Positions 37,453 through 46,146 of a DNA stretch of 64,000 nucleotides are shown in pieces. The notes beneath the pieces were generated by a model that saw only the letters and a list, made by a program, of their open reading frames with translations, searched no databases and had not been told where the DNA came from. Numbering within the stretch: the stretch's first letter is position 1; each line of letters begins with the position of its first letter. The position numbers and the translations under genes were made by a program. This stretch comes from Rhodospirillaceae bacterium. Lineage in GTDB: Bacteria > Pseudomonadota > Alphaproteobacteria > Rhodospirillales > Casp-alpha2. The stretch spans positions 1 to 64,000 of the forward strand of contig JAERTE010000138.1 in assembly GCA_016845145.1 (NCBI GenBank). The letters run 5' to 3'.

Positions 37453-39252
37453 CTAATTCGGAACATCAATTAGCAATGCGGGTTGCGGCACAGCCACTTC
37501 GACAAGTGTCGTTGCTAACCGTGCCATAGCACGGCTGCGGCCCCAGGCGTTTTCGAGAGTACGAGCGGCCTCAAGCCCCCGTTTGAAGGCGGTCTCAGCG
37601 GCCTCTCGATTGCCTTGGCGGGCGTGGCCAAGCGCAATCTCGCCGAACATCCACACACGGCTCAAGCGGCTGACGATCGTATTTGTCGCGGTTTCGGCGT
37701 TGCGTTCTGTCTCAAGCGCGCCCTCAGGGTCGCCCGCGATCTTGCGCGCCGCGGCAATGGCCCAAAGTGTTTGTGCCCGAAGTCGGCTATCGTCAATTTG
37801 CGCCGCTGTCTCGGCGGCTTTTGCATAGGTAAATGGAGCCTTGTCGGTGTCGCTTCCAGAGGTTGGCTCCGTCAGGCTGGCCATGGCCAGCGCGACGCGG
37901 GAAATAGCGAAGGAACGGGCATAGGCCGATTTGATTTTTTCGATGGCTGCAAAGGCCAGTTGCACAGTCAGTTCGGCATCGCTTTGTTCGCCGCGCTCTG
38001 CTTGGGTCTGGGCGATACGGCCCAGTACGGCGGCTTTGAAGCGCACCTTTTCAATGCTGTCAGCAGTGGCCAGCGCCGCAGCGGCGTCGCCCGCGCGGAC
38101 CTGCGCTTCGGCGGTGCTGACCAGGACCGAGGTGCGTTCCGACGGTGACGTGATGTCATTGAGTAGCGCCATGGCTTTGCCGGGGCTCGACATTTTGGCG
38201 AGCGCCGAGGCGATATAGCCAAGTGCCATTCCTTGCTCAAGTCCATCGAGTTTGTCACGCGCTTCCCACTCGGCGGCGGTCATTTGTCGCGTGGCGGCCT
38301 CGGTATCTCCGCTCTGGGCGATGATCACGGCGACGCGGCTTCTCAGTGCGACTCGTTTCAGAGGAGTCGGCATCTTTTCCAACTCGACCAGTAACTTTGC
38401 CGTGGTGCTATGGGCGGCGTCGGCGTCTTTGCGTCGGATCTGAATTTCCGCGATGGCGGCAAGGGCATCGGCCCGCTTTTCACGGTCTGGAATGATGTCG
38501 GCCGCCGCGATCGCGTCTTCGGCGGAACCAGCGGCAGCTTCGGCTTCTGCGATATCTCGCAATGCAACCATGATCAGACGTGGATCACGAATACGCCTTA
38601 CAGTCTGCATGGCTTTTTCGGTCAAGCCCGCCCGCGCTTCGGCGACCAATATTTCGCCCAAAGCCCAGTCGCGCAGCTCCGGTCTGAATACGGCCTTGGC
38701 GCTTTCAGACGCCTCGCGCAAAAGGCAGCGTACGGTTGGCTGGTCAAAACATTTCTCGGCGTTACGGGTCGGGTCGGCGCGCTCGGTGTTGGGGATGTCG
38801 ACTAAGTCGCGGGTCGCCGCATGAGAAAGCAATGCTTGGCGTGCCGCGTCTCGGCCTGTTTTTCGCGCCCGTTCTAGCCGTTGCAAGAGTTGCCGGACCT
38901 TAACGGTATTGTTGAGCAAATCCCACAGTTGGCGGGTCACTTTGCCGTTGACCTTCAGGCCTGCGTCTTTTTGATAGATGCGGATGGCGGCGCGGGTCTC
39001 ATCGCTCAAATGGCCGTCAACGGGGCCCAGATAGAGTCCCATTTCGGAGAGCGCGCGCTGAATATTTTCGACCGCTTTGCCGCTACGCCACCGCGCGTTC
39101 GGTGTTGAGGGCGGCTGATCTTCCGTGCTGGGTAAGTCGTCAGCGGGCGTGGCCGCATGGGAAGCCGCAGGCATCGCCAGGACGCCAGCCAAAATGCCGA
39201 TTGCGGCGCTAAACGCAAATTGCTGCAATAATTTTTGCATTGTTAGAATCAT
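37453..39252 (-). CDS. Secreted protein with peptidoglycan-binding domain and helical repeats
   Basis: About 599 residues. A signal peptide (QKLLQQFAFSAAIGILAGVLAMPAASHA) is followed by a short linker and a PG_binding_1 domain (about 55-110: IQRALSEMGLYLGPVDGHLSDETRAAIRIYQKDAGL). The remaining 450 residues are Ala-rich amphipathic helix pairs recurring about every 30-35 residues, resembling TPR/Sel1-like repeats (e.g. DALAAIAEIQIRRKDADAA). The ATG at 39252 is the likely start, with 39240 as alternative; the longer reading lacks a signal sequence at its start. Probably a periplasmic scaffold near the cell wall. Function unknown. Confidence 0.75.
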   Translation of the reverse strand: MILTMQKLLQQFAFSAAIGILAGVLAMPAASHAATPADDLPSTEDQPPSTPNARWRSGKAVENIQRALSEMGLYLGPVDGHLSDETRAAIRIYQKDAGLKVNGKVTRQLWDLLNNTVKVRQLLQRLERARKTGRDAARQALLSHAATRDLVDIPNTERADPTRNAEKCFDQPTVRCLLREASESAKAVFRPELRDWALGEILVAEARAGLTEKAMQTVRRIRDPRLIMVALRDIAEAEAAAGSAEDAIAAADIIPDREKRADALAAIAEIQIRRKDADAAHSTTAKLLVELEKMPTPLKRVALRSRVAVIIAQSGDTEAATRQMTAAEWEARDKLDGLEQGMALGYIASALAKMSSPGKAMALLNDITSPSERTSVLVSTAEAQVRAGDAAAALATADSIEKVRFKAAVLGRIAQTQAERGEQSDAELTVQLAFAAIEKIKSAYARSFAISRVALAMASLTEPTSGSDTDKAPFTYAKAAETAAQIDDSRLRAQTLWAIAAARKIAGDPEGALETERNAETATNTIVSRLSRVWMFGEIALGHARQGNREAAETAFKRGLEAARTLENAWGRSRAMARLATTLVEVAVPQPALLIDVPN

Positions 39253-39381
39253 TGTGTTCGGCCTGTCCCAGGATCCGAAATCCAATATCGCGAAAGTATG
39301 ACGGATGCCTGAACGCCCAAGCAAGGAAAACCCGCCCCGGACCGCTTGTAAGTTCATCACGATTTCCTTAAACACGCGGAC

Positions 39382-40353
39382 ATGGCCGTATATACAGATG
39401 TCAGCGACGAAGACCTGCGTGCGTTCATATGCGAGTACGACATCGGCGAGGTGATGGCGTGCAAGGGCATCGCCGAAGGCGTGGAGAACAGCAACTATCT
39501 GCTTACCACTGAAACGGGTCCGTATATCCTGACGCTTTATGAGAAGCGCGTGAACCCCGATGACCTACCGTTCTTCCTCGGTCTCATGGAGCATTTGGCG
39601 GCGCGCGGTTTGCCGTGTCCGTTACCCGTGCATGGCCGTGATGGCGAGGCTCTGCGGCGCCTGTGTGACCGGCCCGCAGCGCTGGTAACCTTTTTGCCAG
39701 GAATGTGGCCGAAGCGCCCGACAGCGGAACATTGTTCGGAGTTGGGCTCTAGCTTAGCGGCTTTGCATCTTGCGGGGGCGGATTTCGCCATGACGCGCCC
39801 GAATAACTTGTCGGTCGAGTCTTGGCGGCCTTTGCTCGACCAGAGTGGCGGGCGTGCTGATGAAGTGCAATCGGGTTTGGCCGATGAATTGGACGCCGAA
39901 CTCCGGGTGATGGAAACCGAGTGGCCCGGTGCGCTTCCCGTTGGGGTCATCCATGCCGATTTGTTTCCTGACAACGTATTTTTTCGGCACGGCAGGGTGT
40001 CGGGTGTCATCGATTTCTATTTCGCCTGTACTGACGCCTTCGCCTATGATCTGGCGATTTGTCTCAATGCTTGGTGCTTTGAGCCGGATCTCAGCTTCAA
40101 TGTCACCAAGGCGCGACGGTTGTTGACGGGCTATCAAAAGATCCGCGCCTTGTCGCCTAAGGAACTGGACGTGTTGCCGTTGCTGGCGCGCGGCGCGGCC
40201 ATGCGATTTTTGCTCACCAGATTGTATGATTGGCTCAACACGCCTGCCGACGCACTGGTGATCCGCAAAGACCCTATCGAATATTATACCAAATTGAGGT
40301 TTCATGCCGGGGTCCGTGACATCGGCTCTTATGGACTGGAAACAACGACATGA
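39382..40353 (+). CDS. thrB: Homoserine kinase (type II, aminoglycoside-phosphotransferase fold)
   Basis: Phosphorylates homoserine to O-phosphohomoserine, the substrate of threonine synthase, which is encoded at 54.3-55.7 kb. The 323-residue protein is of the APH-fold ThrB type common in alphaproteobacteria: [15 protein letters not shown] near the start, catalytic loop [15 protein letters not shown], and metal-binding [21 protein letters not shown]. The last codons overlap rnhA (ATGA), so the two are coupled, as in related genomes. Confidence 0.95.
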   Translation: MAVYTDVSDEDLRAFICEYDIGEVMACKGIAEGVENSNYLLTTETGPYILTLYEKRVNPDDLPFFLGLMEHLAARGLPCPLPVHGRDGEALRRLCDRPAALVTFLPGMWPKRPTAEHCSELGSSLAALHLAGADFAMTRPNNLSVESWRPLLDQSGGRADEVQSGLADELDAELRVMETEWPGALPVGVIHADLFPDNVFFRHGRVSGVIDFYFACTDAFAYDLAICLNAWCFEPDLSFNVTKARRLLTGYQKIRALSPKELDVLPLLARGAAMRFLLTRLYDWLNTPADALVIRKDPIEYYTKLRFHAGVRDIGSYGLETTT

Positions 40354-40814
40354 GTGACCCGAATGACGCTGTAGAGATTTTTACCGACGGTGCCTGCCTG
40401 GGCAATCCGGGCCCAGGCGGATGGGGTGTATTACTGCGCTGGCGCGATCACGAGCGAGAGCTTTCGGGGGGCGATCCAGACACCACCAACAACCGCATGG
40501 AATTGATGGCCGCGATCCAAGGGCTGGAGGCGCTCAAGCGGCAGGGGCGTGTCGCCATGACCACGGACAGCACTTATGTGAAGGACGGCATCACCCGCTG
40601 GATTTTCAATTGGAAACGCAATGGCTGGAAGACATCATCGAAGAAACCGGTAAAAAATGCGGACCTGTGGAAACGTTTGGATGAGGCTTTGGCCGGACAC
40701 GATGTTGAATGGCATTGGGTTAAAGGCCATGCCGGTCATGCCGAGAACGAGCGCGTCGATGCACTCGCCAGTGCGGCAGCGCGACAGATTTCCGACGCTT
40801 CAATTCTTGATTAA
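40350..40814 (+). CDS. rnhA: Ribonuclease HI
   Basis: Degrades the RNA strand of RNA-DNA hybrids. The 154-residue protein has the catalytic set Asp13 ([12 protein letters not shown]), Glu51 (NNRMELMA), Asp73 (TTDSTYV) and Asp137 (NERVDALA), with His127 in WVKGHAGH. Full length, overlapping the thrB stop by four bases. Confidence 0.97.
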   Translation: MSDPNDAVEIFTDGACLGNPGPGGWGVLLRWRDHERELSGGDPDTTNNRMELMAAIQGLEALKRQGRVAMTTDSTYVKDGITRWIFNWKRNGWKTSSKKPVKNADLWKRLDEALAGHDVEWHWVKGHAGHAENERVDALASAAARQISDASILD

Positions 40815-40894
40815 CATCAATTCATATGGATTTTGGGTTTACTTGTATATATAAATAGCCATATTTGGTAACTTAAGATGTAAAATTTGAATGG
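40815..40894 (+). promoter_or_regulatory. AT-rich promoter region before the double-receiver kinase
   Basis: This 80-bp gap is far richer in A and T than its surroundings and holds TTGTATATATAAATAG near 40843-40858, which can supply a -10-like element. It separates rnhA from the signalling gene and probably carries that gene's promoter. The exact start is unknown. Confidence 0.35.
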
Positions 40895-42367
40895 ATGAGA
40901 TGTATGAATCGTGTGCTCGTAATCGAGGACTCGACCTTTTTTCTCAATGTCATCAAGACGAACTTTGCTAGCGAGACTGGCGTCGAGATTGTTACGGCGA
41001 TGACCTTGAAAGAGGCGAAAGCGCATCTGGATAGTGCGGCAGAGAGTTTTGCGTTGGCGTTGGTTGATTTACGTCTGCCGGATGCCAACGACGGAGAGGC
41101 CGTGGACCTCACCATCAAGTACAATGTCCCCTCCATCGTTTTTACATCAAATTTCGATGAAGACATCCGTGAGCGGTATCTCGAAAAGGGGATATTGGAT
41201 TTCGTTCTGAAGGACAATCCGTCGAGCCTTGAGTACCTGCTGAAGCTTATACGGCGGGTCATCCGCAACCGTGATATCAAGGCCTTGGTGGTGGATGATT
41301 CCACCGTCGCCCGCCATTTTTGCTCCGGCTTTCTGGAACGCTATCAGTTGAATGTCATTGAGGCGAAATCCGGCGAAGAAGCGCTGGAAATTTTCAAAGC
41401 CGAGCCCGATATCCGACTGATCATTACCGACCATGAAATGCCGGGTATGAGCGGTTATGACTTGATCACCACGCTACGCCGCACACATGGCCTCAATAAG
41501 TTAGCGATTATCGGCGTATCCGCTGCTGGTGGCGCACTGTTATCGGCGAAGTTCATTAAGCACGGCGCCAATGATTTTCTGGCCAAGCCCTATCTGCCCG
41601 AGGAGCTCTATACCCGTGTTGCGCTCAATCTCGATATGCTCGACGGTTTGGACGATCTGGCCACGGAGATTGCTATCCAGAACAGATTTTTCGGTATCAT
41701 CTCGCACGATCTCAAGGGTCCACTGAATCCGATCCTCGGCATGACCCATATGCTGGCGCATATGCGCGATAAGTTATCTCCGGAAAAACTGGGTGAATTG
41801 GCCGGGAACATCAATATCGCCACTGAACGCCAACTTGAGTTGGTGAATTCCTTGCTTGAATGGTCGTCATCGCACATCAAGGGTCAGCAGATCGAATGGG
41901 AAGATGTGGTTGTCTCGGATGTCGTCGGGACAGTGTTCAGCGAGCTCGAGGCCGTCGCTGGCAACAAGGGCGTGAAACTGGTCGCCGACGCGGGTGAAGC
42001 CATTGCGCGCACCGATCCTCAAGCGCTGTCGACGATCCTTCGAAATCTCGTATCCAACAGCATCAAGTTCACCGAGCCTGGTGGAGGGGTTGCCGTTTCC
42101 GCAGAGCAGAAGGGCAGGGTTATTGAGATCGCCGTGGCCGACAATGGCATCGGTATCGACGCGCAAATATTGCCCAACGTTTTCGACGTATCCATAAAAA
42201 CCACTCGCAAGGGCACCGCCAACGAGGAAGGTACCGGATTGGGCCTGCCAATCTGTGCAGAGCTGGTCAAAAAGCATGGTGGTGAAATTGGTATTGAGCC
42301 ACGCAGCGGCGGTACCGGCACTCTTGCCTGGGTGCGTTTGCCGATGGCGGTTTCGATCGACCCTTGA
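40895..42367 (+). CDS. Double receiver-domain sensor histidine kinase
   Basis: A 490-residue cytoplasmic signalling protein with order REC-REC-HisKA-HATPase. REC1 (about 6-125) has Asp58 and Lys106, and REC2 (about 128-245) has Asp179 and Lys231. The kinase phosphorylation site is His271 (ISHDLKGPLNPI). The ATP domain has NLVSNSIKFTE, DNGIGI and GTGLGLPI. No membrane segment and no sensor domain are present, so input probably arrives by phosphorylation of the receivers. The start could be the ATG at 40895 or 40904. A cognate output regulator is not adjacent; the lone receiver at 51.2 kb is a possible partner. Confidence 0.92.
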   Translation: MRCMNRVLVIEDSTFFLNVIKTNFASETGVEIVTAMTLKEAKAHLDSAAESFALALVDLRLPDANDGEAVDLTIKYNVPSIVFTSNFDEDIRERYLEKGILDFVLKDNPSSLEYLLKLIRRVIRNRDIKALVVDDSTVARHFCSGFLERYQLNVIEAKSGEEALEIFKAEPDIRLIITDHEMPGMSGYDLITTLRRTHGLNKLAIIGVSAAGGALLSAKFIKHGANDFLAKPYLPEELYTRVALNLDMLDGLDDLATEIAIQNRFFGIISHDLKGPLNPILGMTHMLAHMRDKLSPEKLGELAGNINIATERQLELVNSLLEWSSSHIKGQQIEWEDVVVSDVVGTVFSELEAVAGNKGVKLVADAGEAIARTDPQALSTILRNLVSNSIKFTEPGGGVAVSAEQKGRVIEIAVADNGIGIDAQILPNVFDVSIKTTRKGTANEEGTGLGLPICAELVKKHGGEIGIEPRSGGTGTLAWVRLPMAVSIDP

Positions 42368-42453
42368 GGCGGCATCAGCGCTGCCGGGATTGAAGGCATT
42401 TCCATTTCAAGACACTATACCCGTCCTATGCAAAACGGTCGGGAGAGAGCGTG

Positions 42454-43878
42454 ATGGTAAGCGCGTTTGAGGAGGTCATGGCGGTTCGCGGCAGAGGTAT
42501 GCCTGCGAATGATGCGGTTCGTATATCCGGTAATGATCCGGTGTATGCCACGCCTTTCAAAATCGGAGCGACTTGCGCGGCCGTGCTGGCCGGCATCGGT
42601 GTCGCGGTCTCCGATCTCTGGCAACTGAAAACCGGGCGTATTCAAGATGTTGCTATTGACGCGCGCCATGCGGCGGCGGCGTTGCGGTCTACCGCTTATG
42701 CCGAGCGGCCCGACCCCGACGGCAACTGGCGCACCATTGTTAGCGACGCTCACATGGAGATGCGCAAAATCACCCAGCCATGGCCAACCAAGGATGGGCG
42801 CTGGTTCCTGCCGCACTTCGGTCTGCCGAACCTGCGCGAGCGGGTGCTGGGGGTGCTTGGATGCGCGCCGACGACCGATGCGGTCAGTGCTGCGGTTGCC
42901 ACTTGGGACGCCATGGACCTGGAATCGGCAATCGATGGGGTGCGCGCCTGCGGTGCCATGGTGCGCACCAACGCCGAATGGATGGCGCATCCACACGGCC
43001 AAGTGTTGGCGGCGAAGCCGATTGTTGAAATCATCAAAATCGGTGACAGCGACCCCGAACCCATGCCGACGGGAGAGCGGCCCTTAAGCGGCATTCGCGC
43101 GCTTGACCTGACTCGCATTCTCGCCGGTCCCATCGCGGCGCGGACGCTGGCCGAACACGGCGCCGAGGTGCTGATGGTCACCGCCGAGGGCCTGCCGCAA
43201 ATTCCCGAACACGTCATCGATACCAGTCACGGAAAACGCAGTTGCTATCTCGATCTGGCCAGTGCCGAGGGTGCGGCGCAATTGAAGGCGCTGGTGCGTG
43301 AAGCCGATGTGTTCTCGCAGGGTTACCGCCCAGGGGTCATGGAGAAACTGGGCTTTGGCCCCGAACAGTTGGCGACTGAGCGGCCAGGAATTATCTGCAC
43401 GTCGATCAGTTGCTTCGGCGCCGATGGTCCGTTGAGTCATCGCGCCGGCTGGGAGCAAGTCGCGCAAACCGTGACCGGCATTTGTCACGAGGGGTTGCCG
43501 GATAGGCCAGCCTTGCTGCCGGCGGCGGCCACCGACTATACCACGGGGTACTTGGCTGCTTACGGTGTTTTGCTGGCGTTGGCCAAGCGCGCGACGGAGG
43601 GTGGTAGTTATCTCGTGCGGGTCTCGCTTTGCCAATCGGGCATGTTCATTTACCGCCAAGGTAAGGTCGCTTGTGAAGGTGACGACATGGGGCTGACGGC
43701 GGCTGAACTTGACGGTTTGCGTGTGCACTCCGACACCGCGGCTGGCCCGCTCCGGCACTTGGGCCCGGTGCTGCAACTATCGGAGACGCAGCCGCATTGG
43801 CAACGGATGACGCCCGTGCTGGGCGGCGATGCACCCGAATGGCCCGCACGGGGAACAGACACTGCGGCGGCAGAATAA
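42454..43878 (+). CDS. CaiB/BaiF (family III) CoA-transferase
   Basis: About 474 residues with the family III core in the second half: LSGIRALDLTRILAGPIAARTLAEHGAEVLMV, DTSHGKRSCYLDLASAEG, VFSQGYRPGVMEKLGFG and GYLAAYGVLLAL. The first 210 residues are a partial, divergent copy of the same fold (GATCAAVLAGIGVAVSDLWQLKTGR), as in bile-acid/crotonobetaine-type two-part transferases. In the core the usual catalytic Asp position is hard to identify (TSHGKRS region), so transferase activity should not be taken for granted. GGGAGAGAGC precedes the start; ATG at 42454 is used, GTG at 42451 is possible. Confidence 0.85.
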   Translation: MVSAFEEVMAVRGRGMPANDAVRISGNDPVYATPFKIGATCAAVLAGIGVAVSDLWQLKTGRIQDVAIDARHAAAALRSTAYAERPDPDGNWRTIVSDAHMEMRKITQPWPTKDGRWFLPHFGLPNLRERVLGVLGCAPTTDAVSAAVATWDAMDLESAIDGVRACGAMVRTNAEWMAHPHGQVLAAKPIVEIIKIGDSDPEPMPTGERPLSGIRALDLTRILAGPIAARTLAEHGAEVLMVTAEGLPQIPEHVIDTSHGKRSCYLDLASAEGAAQLKALVREADVFSQGYRPGVMEKLGFGPEQLATERPGIICTSISCFGADGPLSHRAGWEQVAQTVTGICHEGLPDRPALLPAAATDYTTGYLAAYGVLLALAKRATEGGSYLVRVSLCQSGMFIYRQGKVACEGDDMGLTAAELDGLRVHSDTAAGPLRHLGPVLQLSETQPHWQRMTPVLGGDAPEWPARGTDTAAAE

Positions 43879-44872
43879 AGCGAAAACCCAATTGCTTCGA
43901 AACATCAAACAATTCTGGCCGTTGTATGCGCTCTATGCGGTAGAACTTTGCATATTTTTGCTGTTCTGCGCGGTGGTATTGGCGGCGTATTTCAGCGTTG
44001 AAGAATTGTTTTTCTTGGACGCGGCATTATATGCGGAATTGAAGGACATAGCCGTACTGTATCACGTCATCCTCGCGTTTCCGGTCATCATCGGTTTTCC
44101 GTTCCGATTATATTTTATCAAGGGCCTATGGATCGCCTATGCATGGACGAGTTTTTTTTGGGCTCGAGATGCTTTGCCGATTTTCGACGGCTATTGGATC
44201 GAGCTATTCACCGATCTTCTCCATCCGGGAATTGTTACTGGCATATTGATTTTCTCCTCAGCGGGTCGAAATTTTTTCGCACCTAAAAAAATAGATGCGG
44301 AGGAAGGTGCCCTCGCTGAATTTCCCGAACACGACGCATTGTCCGCCGAATCCTTTTTGGTCATGCGTATCCGAAAACGCCAGCCCAAGCGGGCGGCGAT
44401 ATTGGAATACGAGCAAGGTCTATTTCAAGGCTACTGGGTTGGCGCTGTGATGATGATTTGGGGCTATTTTATGAACCTACGCATAGTGGGCCTTATGGGG
44501 CTCTGCTTCTTGTTTGCCTGTTTTTTATTCCACCGGCGGATTGTCGGCAGCAAGGGGGTTTTTTTCGAAAGAATTCCTCTTCCCGCCGGTAAGTGCGGGC
44601 AGGCTGCCGGGTCAGGTCCGGTCTCGCAGCCATTCGATACGATTGAGCGCGTCCGCAAAGGCCGCGCTATCGGAGTCGAATGTGAGCCGGTCAAAGTTGC
44701 CGGTGGGGAACCAGCCATGGCCCGTCTCCGCATCGCGACGGTAGGATTGATAGCCGAAACTCCCGTCCGGTCGCCGGAATACATCCACGCACAGGCCGCC
44801 GTCCGGGGTTTCAATGGATCTGAGAACTTTGTTCTCGTGTCCCACTGTTACAGTAACCCTGCCCTTACATGA
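43829..44872 (+). CDS. Membrane protein of unknown function, probably frameshifted near its 3' end
   Basis: The reading frame begins inside the CoA-transferase end and encodes four to five hydrophobic segments (near LYALYAVELCIFLLFCAVVLAAY, VLYHVILAFPVIIGFPF, and GLMGLCFLFACFLF). After about residue 248 the sequence stops looking like protein and runs antisense through a separate small gene at 44612-44845. The change follows a homopolymer pair (GGGGG TTTTTTT at about 44554-44565). Adding one base there would give a stop at 44590-44592, about 20 bp before the convergent gene ends. So the true protein is likely about 254 residues. The start is also uncertain. Confidence 0.5.
   Translation: MHPNGPHGEQTLRRQNKAKTQLLRNIKQFWPLYALYAVELCIFLLFCAVVLAAYFSVEELFFLDAALYAELKDIAVLYHVILAFPVIIGFPFRLYFIKGLWIAYAWTSFFWARDALPIFDGYWIELFTDLLHPGIVTGILIFSSAGRNFFAPKKIDAEEGALAEFPEHDALSAESFLVMRIRKRQPKRAAILEYEQGLFQGYWVGAVMMIWGYFMNLRIVGLMGLCFLFACFLFHRRIVGSKGVFFERIPLPAGKCGQAAGSGPVSQPFDTIERVRKGRAIGVECEPVKVAGGEPAMARLRIATVGLIAETPVRSPEYIHAQAAVRGFNGSENFVLVSHCYSNPALT
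44612..44845 (-). CDS. Small conserved-looking protein of unknown function (77 aa)
   Basis: GTG at 44845 with GGGCAGGG upstream begins a compact, protein-like sequence (ENKVLRSIETPDGGLCVDVFRRPDGSFGYQSYRRD, ending EWLRDRT) rich in aromatic and charged residues. The longer upstream reading is of poor quality and runs over another small gene, so the GTG is chosen. It looks like a single small beta-rich domain with one cysteine. It lies 19 bp behind the 58-residue gene on the same strand. I do not recognise a function. Confidence 0.6.
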   Translation of the reverse strand: MGHENKVLRSIETPDGGLCVDVFRRPDGSFGYQSYRRDAETGHGWFPTGNFDRLTFDSDSAAFADALNRIEWLRDRT

Positions 44873-45041
44873 GCCCGAGCGACCAGCGCATGTGATTGAC
44901 GACGCTGTCGGGAGAGTCTGCCGTCGGGCGGAATTCGGCTGCGGGGATTGCGGCTGTGGTGGGGGAGCCCCAACGGTCACGCAGGACGCGGGCGTTCGGA
45001 TACCAGTTCGGGCGACGGTCTTTGGCGAAAAAATTGAACAT
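44865..45041 (-). CDS. Small protein of 58 residues, unknown function
   Basis: ATG at 45041 is preceded by a clean AGGAGA five bases away, and the frame runs to TAA at 44865. The product starts MFNFFAKDRRPNWYPNARVL and ends HMRWSLGLM. It is rich in Arg, Pro and aromatics and has no signal peptide or transmembrane helix. It is followed after 19 bp by the 77-residue gene, so the pair forms a mini-operon divergent from the LysR gene. The excellent ribosome site and arrangement argue that it is real. The function is unknown; it may be controlled by the LysR protein. Confidence 0.6.
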   Translation of the reverse strand: MFNFFAKDRRPNWYPNARVLRDRWGSPTTAAIPAAEFRPTADSPDSVVNHMRWSLGLM

Positions 45042-45130
45042 CGAAATCTCCTCATGTATCTGTCGGAGCGGATTGTTGTGTTGGCCCAGAAATATGCGGT
45101 TTTTAGCTGGAATTCAAAGGATGCTTCATC

Positions 45131-45159
45131 ATACAATATATGAGTAATTATTCATGTAT
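45131..45159. promoter_or_regulatory. Nested palindrome in the LysR/small-gene divergent promoter
   Basis: ATACA (45131-45135) pairs with TGTAT (45155-45159), and inside it ATGA-G-TAATTA-T-TCAT (45140-45155) is a near-perfect dyad. It ends 11 bp before the LysR start and lies about 90 bp from the divergent 58-residue gene. LysR regulators typically bind such AT-rich dyads in divergent promoters. Inferred operator. Confidence 0.5.
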
Positions 45160-45169
45160 GGAGTCATGC

Positions 45170-46129
45170 ATGCGGCATCATGCAGCCCCGGTGGCGGCAA
45201 TGCGGGCGTTGGAAGCGGCAGCCCGCCATCTCAGCTTCACCCGTGCGGCGGCGGAATTGAACATCACTCAAAGCGCTGTCAGCCATCAAATTCGCCACCT
45301 GGAAGATCTGTGGGGGTTGAAACTGTTCGAGCGTCGCGCCCGGCGGTTGGAGCTGACGCCGGCGGGTTCGGCACTGGCGCCGGTGATGCGTGATTTCTTC
45401 ACGCGCCTGGAACAGACGCTGGACGAACTGACATCGGTAGGCGCGCCGGCGGCGCTCAGGGTCGAAGTGCTGCCGTCGTTCGCGGTGAAATGGCTGGTGC
45501 CAAGGCTGCCGACATTCCGTGCCCAACATCCGGAAATCGATGTCTGGATGCTGACCAGCGCCCACGAACTGGCCGATTTGAGGGGCCGCGAAGTGGATTT
45601 GGCGGTGCACATGGGGGATGGCGCGTACCCCGGCATGGATTGCCGGTTTTTCATGGACGAAACCGTGTTTCCCGTTTGCCGACCACGGTTTCTGGAGGAA
45701 CACGGCACACCGGAAAACCCGACTGACCTCTGCCGGTTTCCGCTTTTGCTTCGCCATGAGGAAATCTTGACGCCGACGTGGGAATACTGGTTCCGCCATG
45801 TGGGCGTGCCCGAGGACGTGTTCATGCCGGCGTTAAGTGACGGCGTTCATTTCCCGGATTCGAACACCGCCCTGCAGGCTGCTTTCGAGGGCCAGGGAAT
45901 TGCGCTTGGACGGCGCGCGCATGTCTGGAACGACGTAGAATCAGGCCGCTTGCTTCGTCTGTTTCCGGAGACCGAAGTGCCGTTCAATCTGGATTACTAC
46001 ACCGTGACGCCGCCGAACCGAACCGGTTTAGAGGCAGTGCAGGCGTTTCGGACCTGGTTGGAAGCCGAGGGAGCAGCAGCCATGTCCTCATACAAAACGG
46101 GCGCCGATACGACCGGCGCCCGTGCGTAA
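45170..46129 (+). CDS. LysR family transcriptional regulator, GcvA-like
   Basis: About 319 residues. N-terminal winged helix: AMRALEAAARHLSFTRAAAELNITQSAVSHQIRHLEDLWGLKLFER. The substrate domain belongs to the GcvA/AmpR/TrpI subgroup (WLVPRLPTFRAQHPEIDVWMLT; VDLAVHMGDGAYPGMDC; ALQAAFEGQGIALGRRAHV). The ATG at 45170 (MRHHAAPVAAMRALE) has GGAG six bases upstream; two upstream ATGs are alternatives. The 'GcvA-like' label describes sequence type only; the glycine cleavage genes here have a riboswitch and lie 9 kb away. The divergent mini-operon of small genes is the closest likely target. Confidence 0.9.
   Translation: MRHHAAPVAAMRALEAAARHLSFTRAAAELNITQSAVSHQIRHLEDLWGLKLFERRARRLELTPAGSALAPVMRDFFTRLEQTLDELTSVGAPAALRVEVLPSFAVKWLVPRLPTFRAQHPEIDVWMLTSAHELADLRGREVDLAVHMGDGAYPGMDCRFFMDETVFPVCRPRFLEEHGTPENPTDLCRFPLLLRHEEILTPTWEYWFRHVGVPEDVFMPALSDGVHFPDSNTALQAAFEGQGIALGRRAHVWNDVESGRLLRLFPETEVPFNLDYYTVTPPNRTGLEAVQAFRTWLEAEGAAAMSSYKTGADTTGARA
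46093..46123 (-). terminator. Intrinsic terminator for the peroxiredoxin gene
   Basis: On the minus strand a perfect 9-bp stem (ACGGGCGCC at 46123-46115 with GGCGCCCGT at 46105-46097) is followed by TTTTGT. It lies 24 bp beyond the peroxiredoxin stop and overlaps the 3' end of the convergent LysR gene. Confidence 0.75.
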
Positions 46130-46146
46130 ACTCATTTGGTCAGCGC

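Noticed and set aside
45170-46129. Assigning the LysR protein as the regulator of the glycine cleavage operon
   Set aside because: The resemblance is only to the broad GcvA-like subgroup; the gcv genes are 9 kb away and already have a riboswitch.
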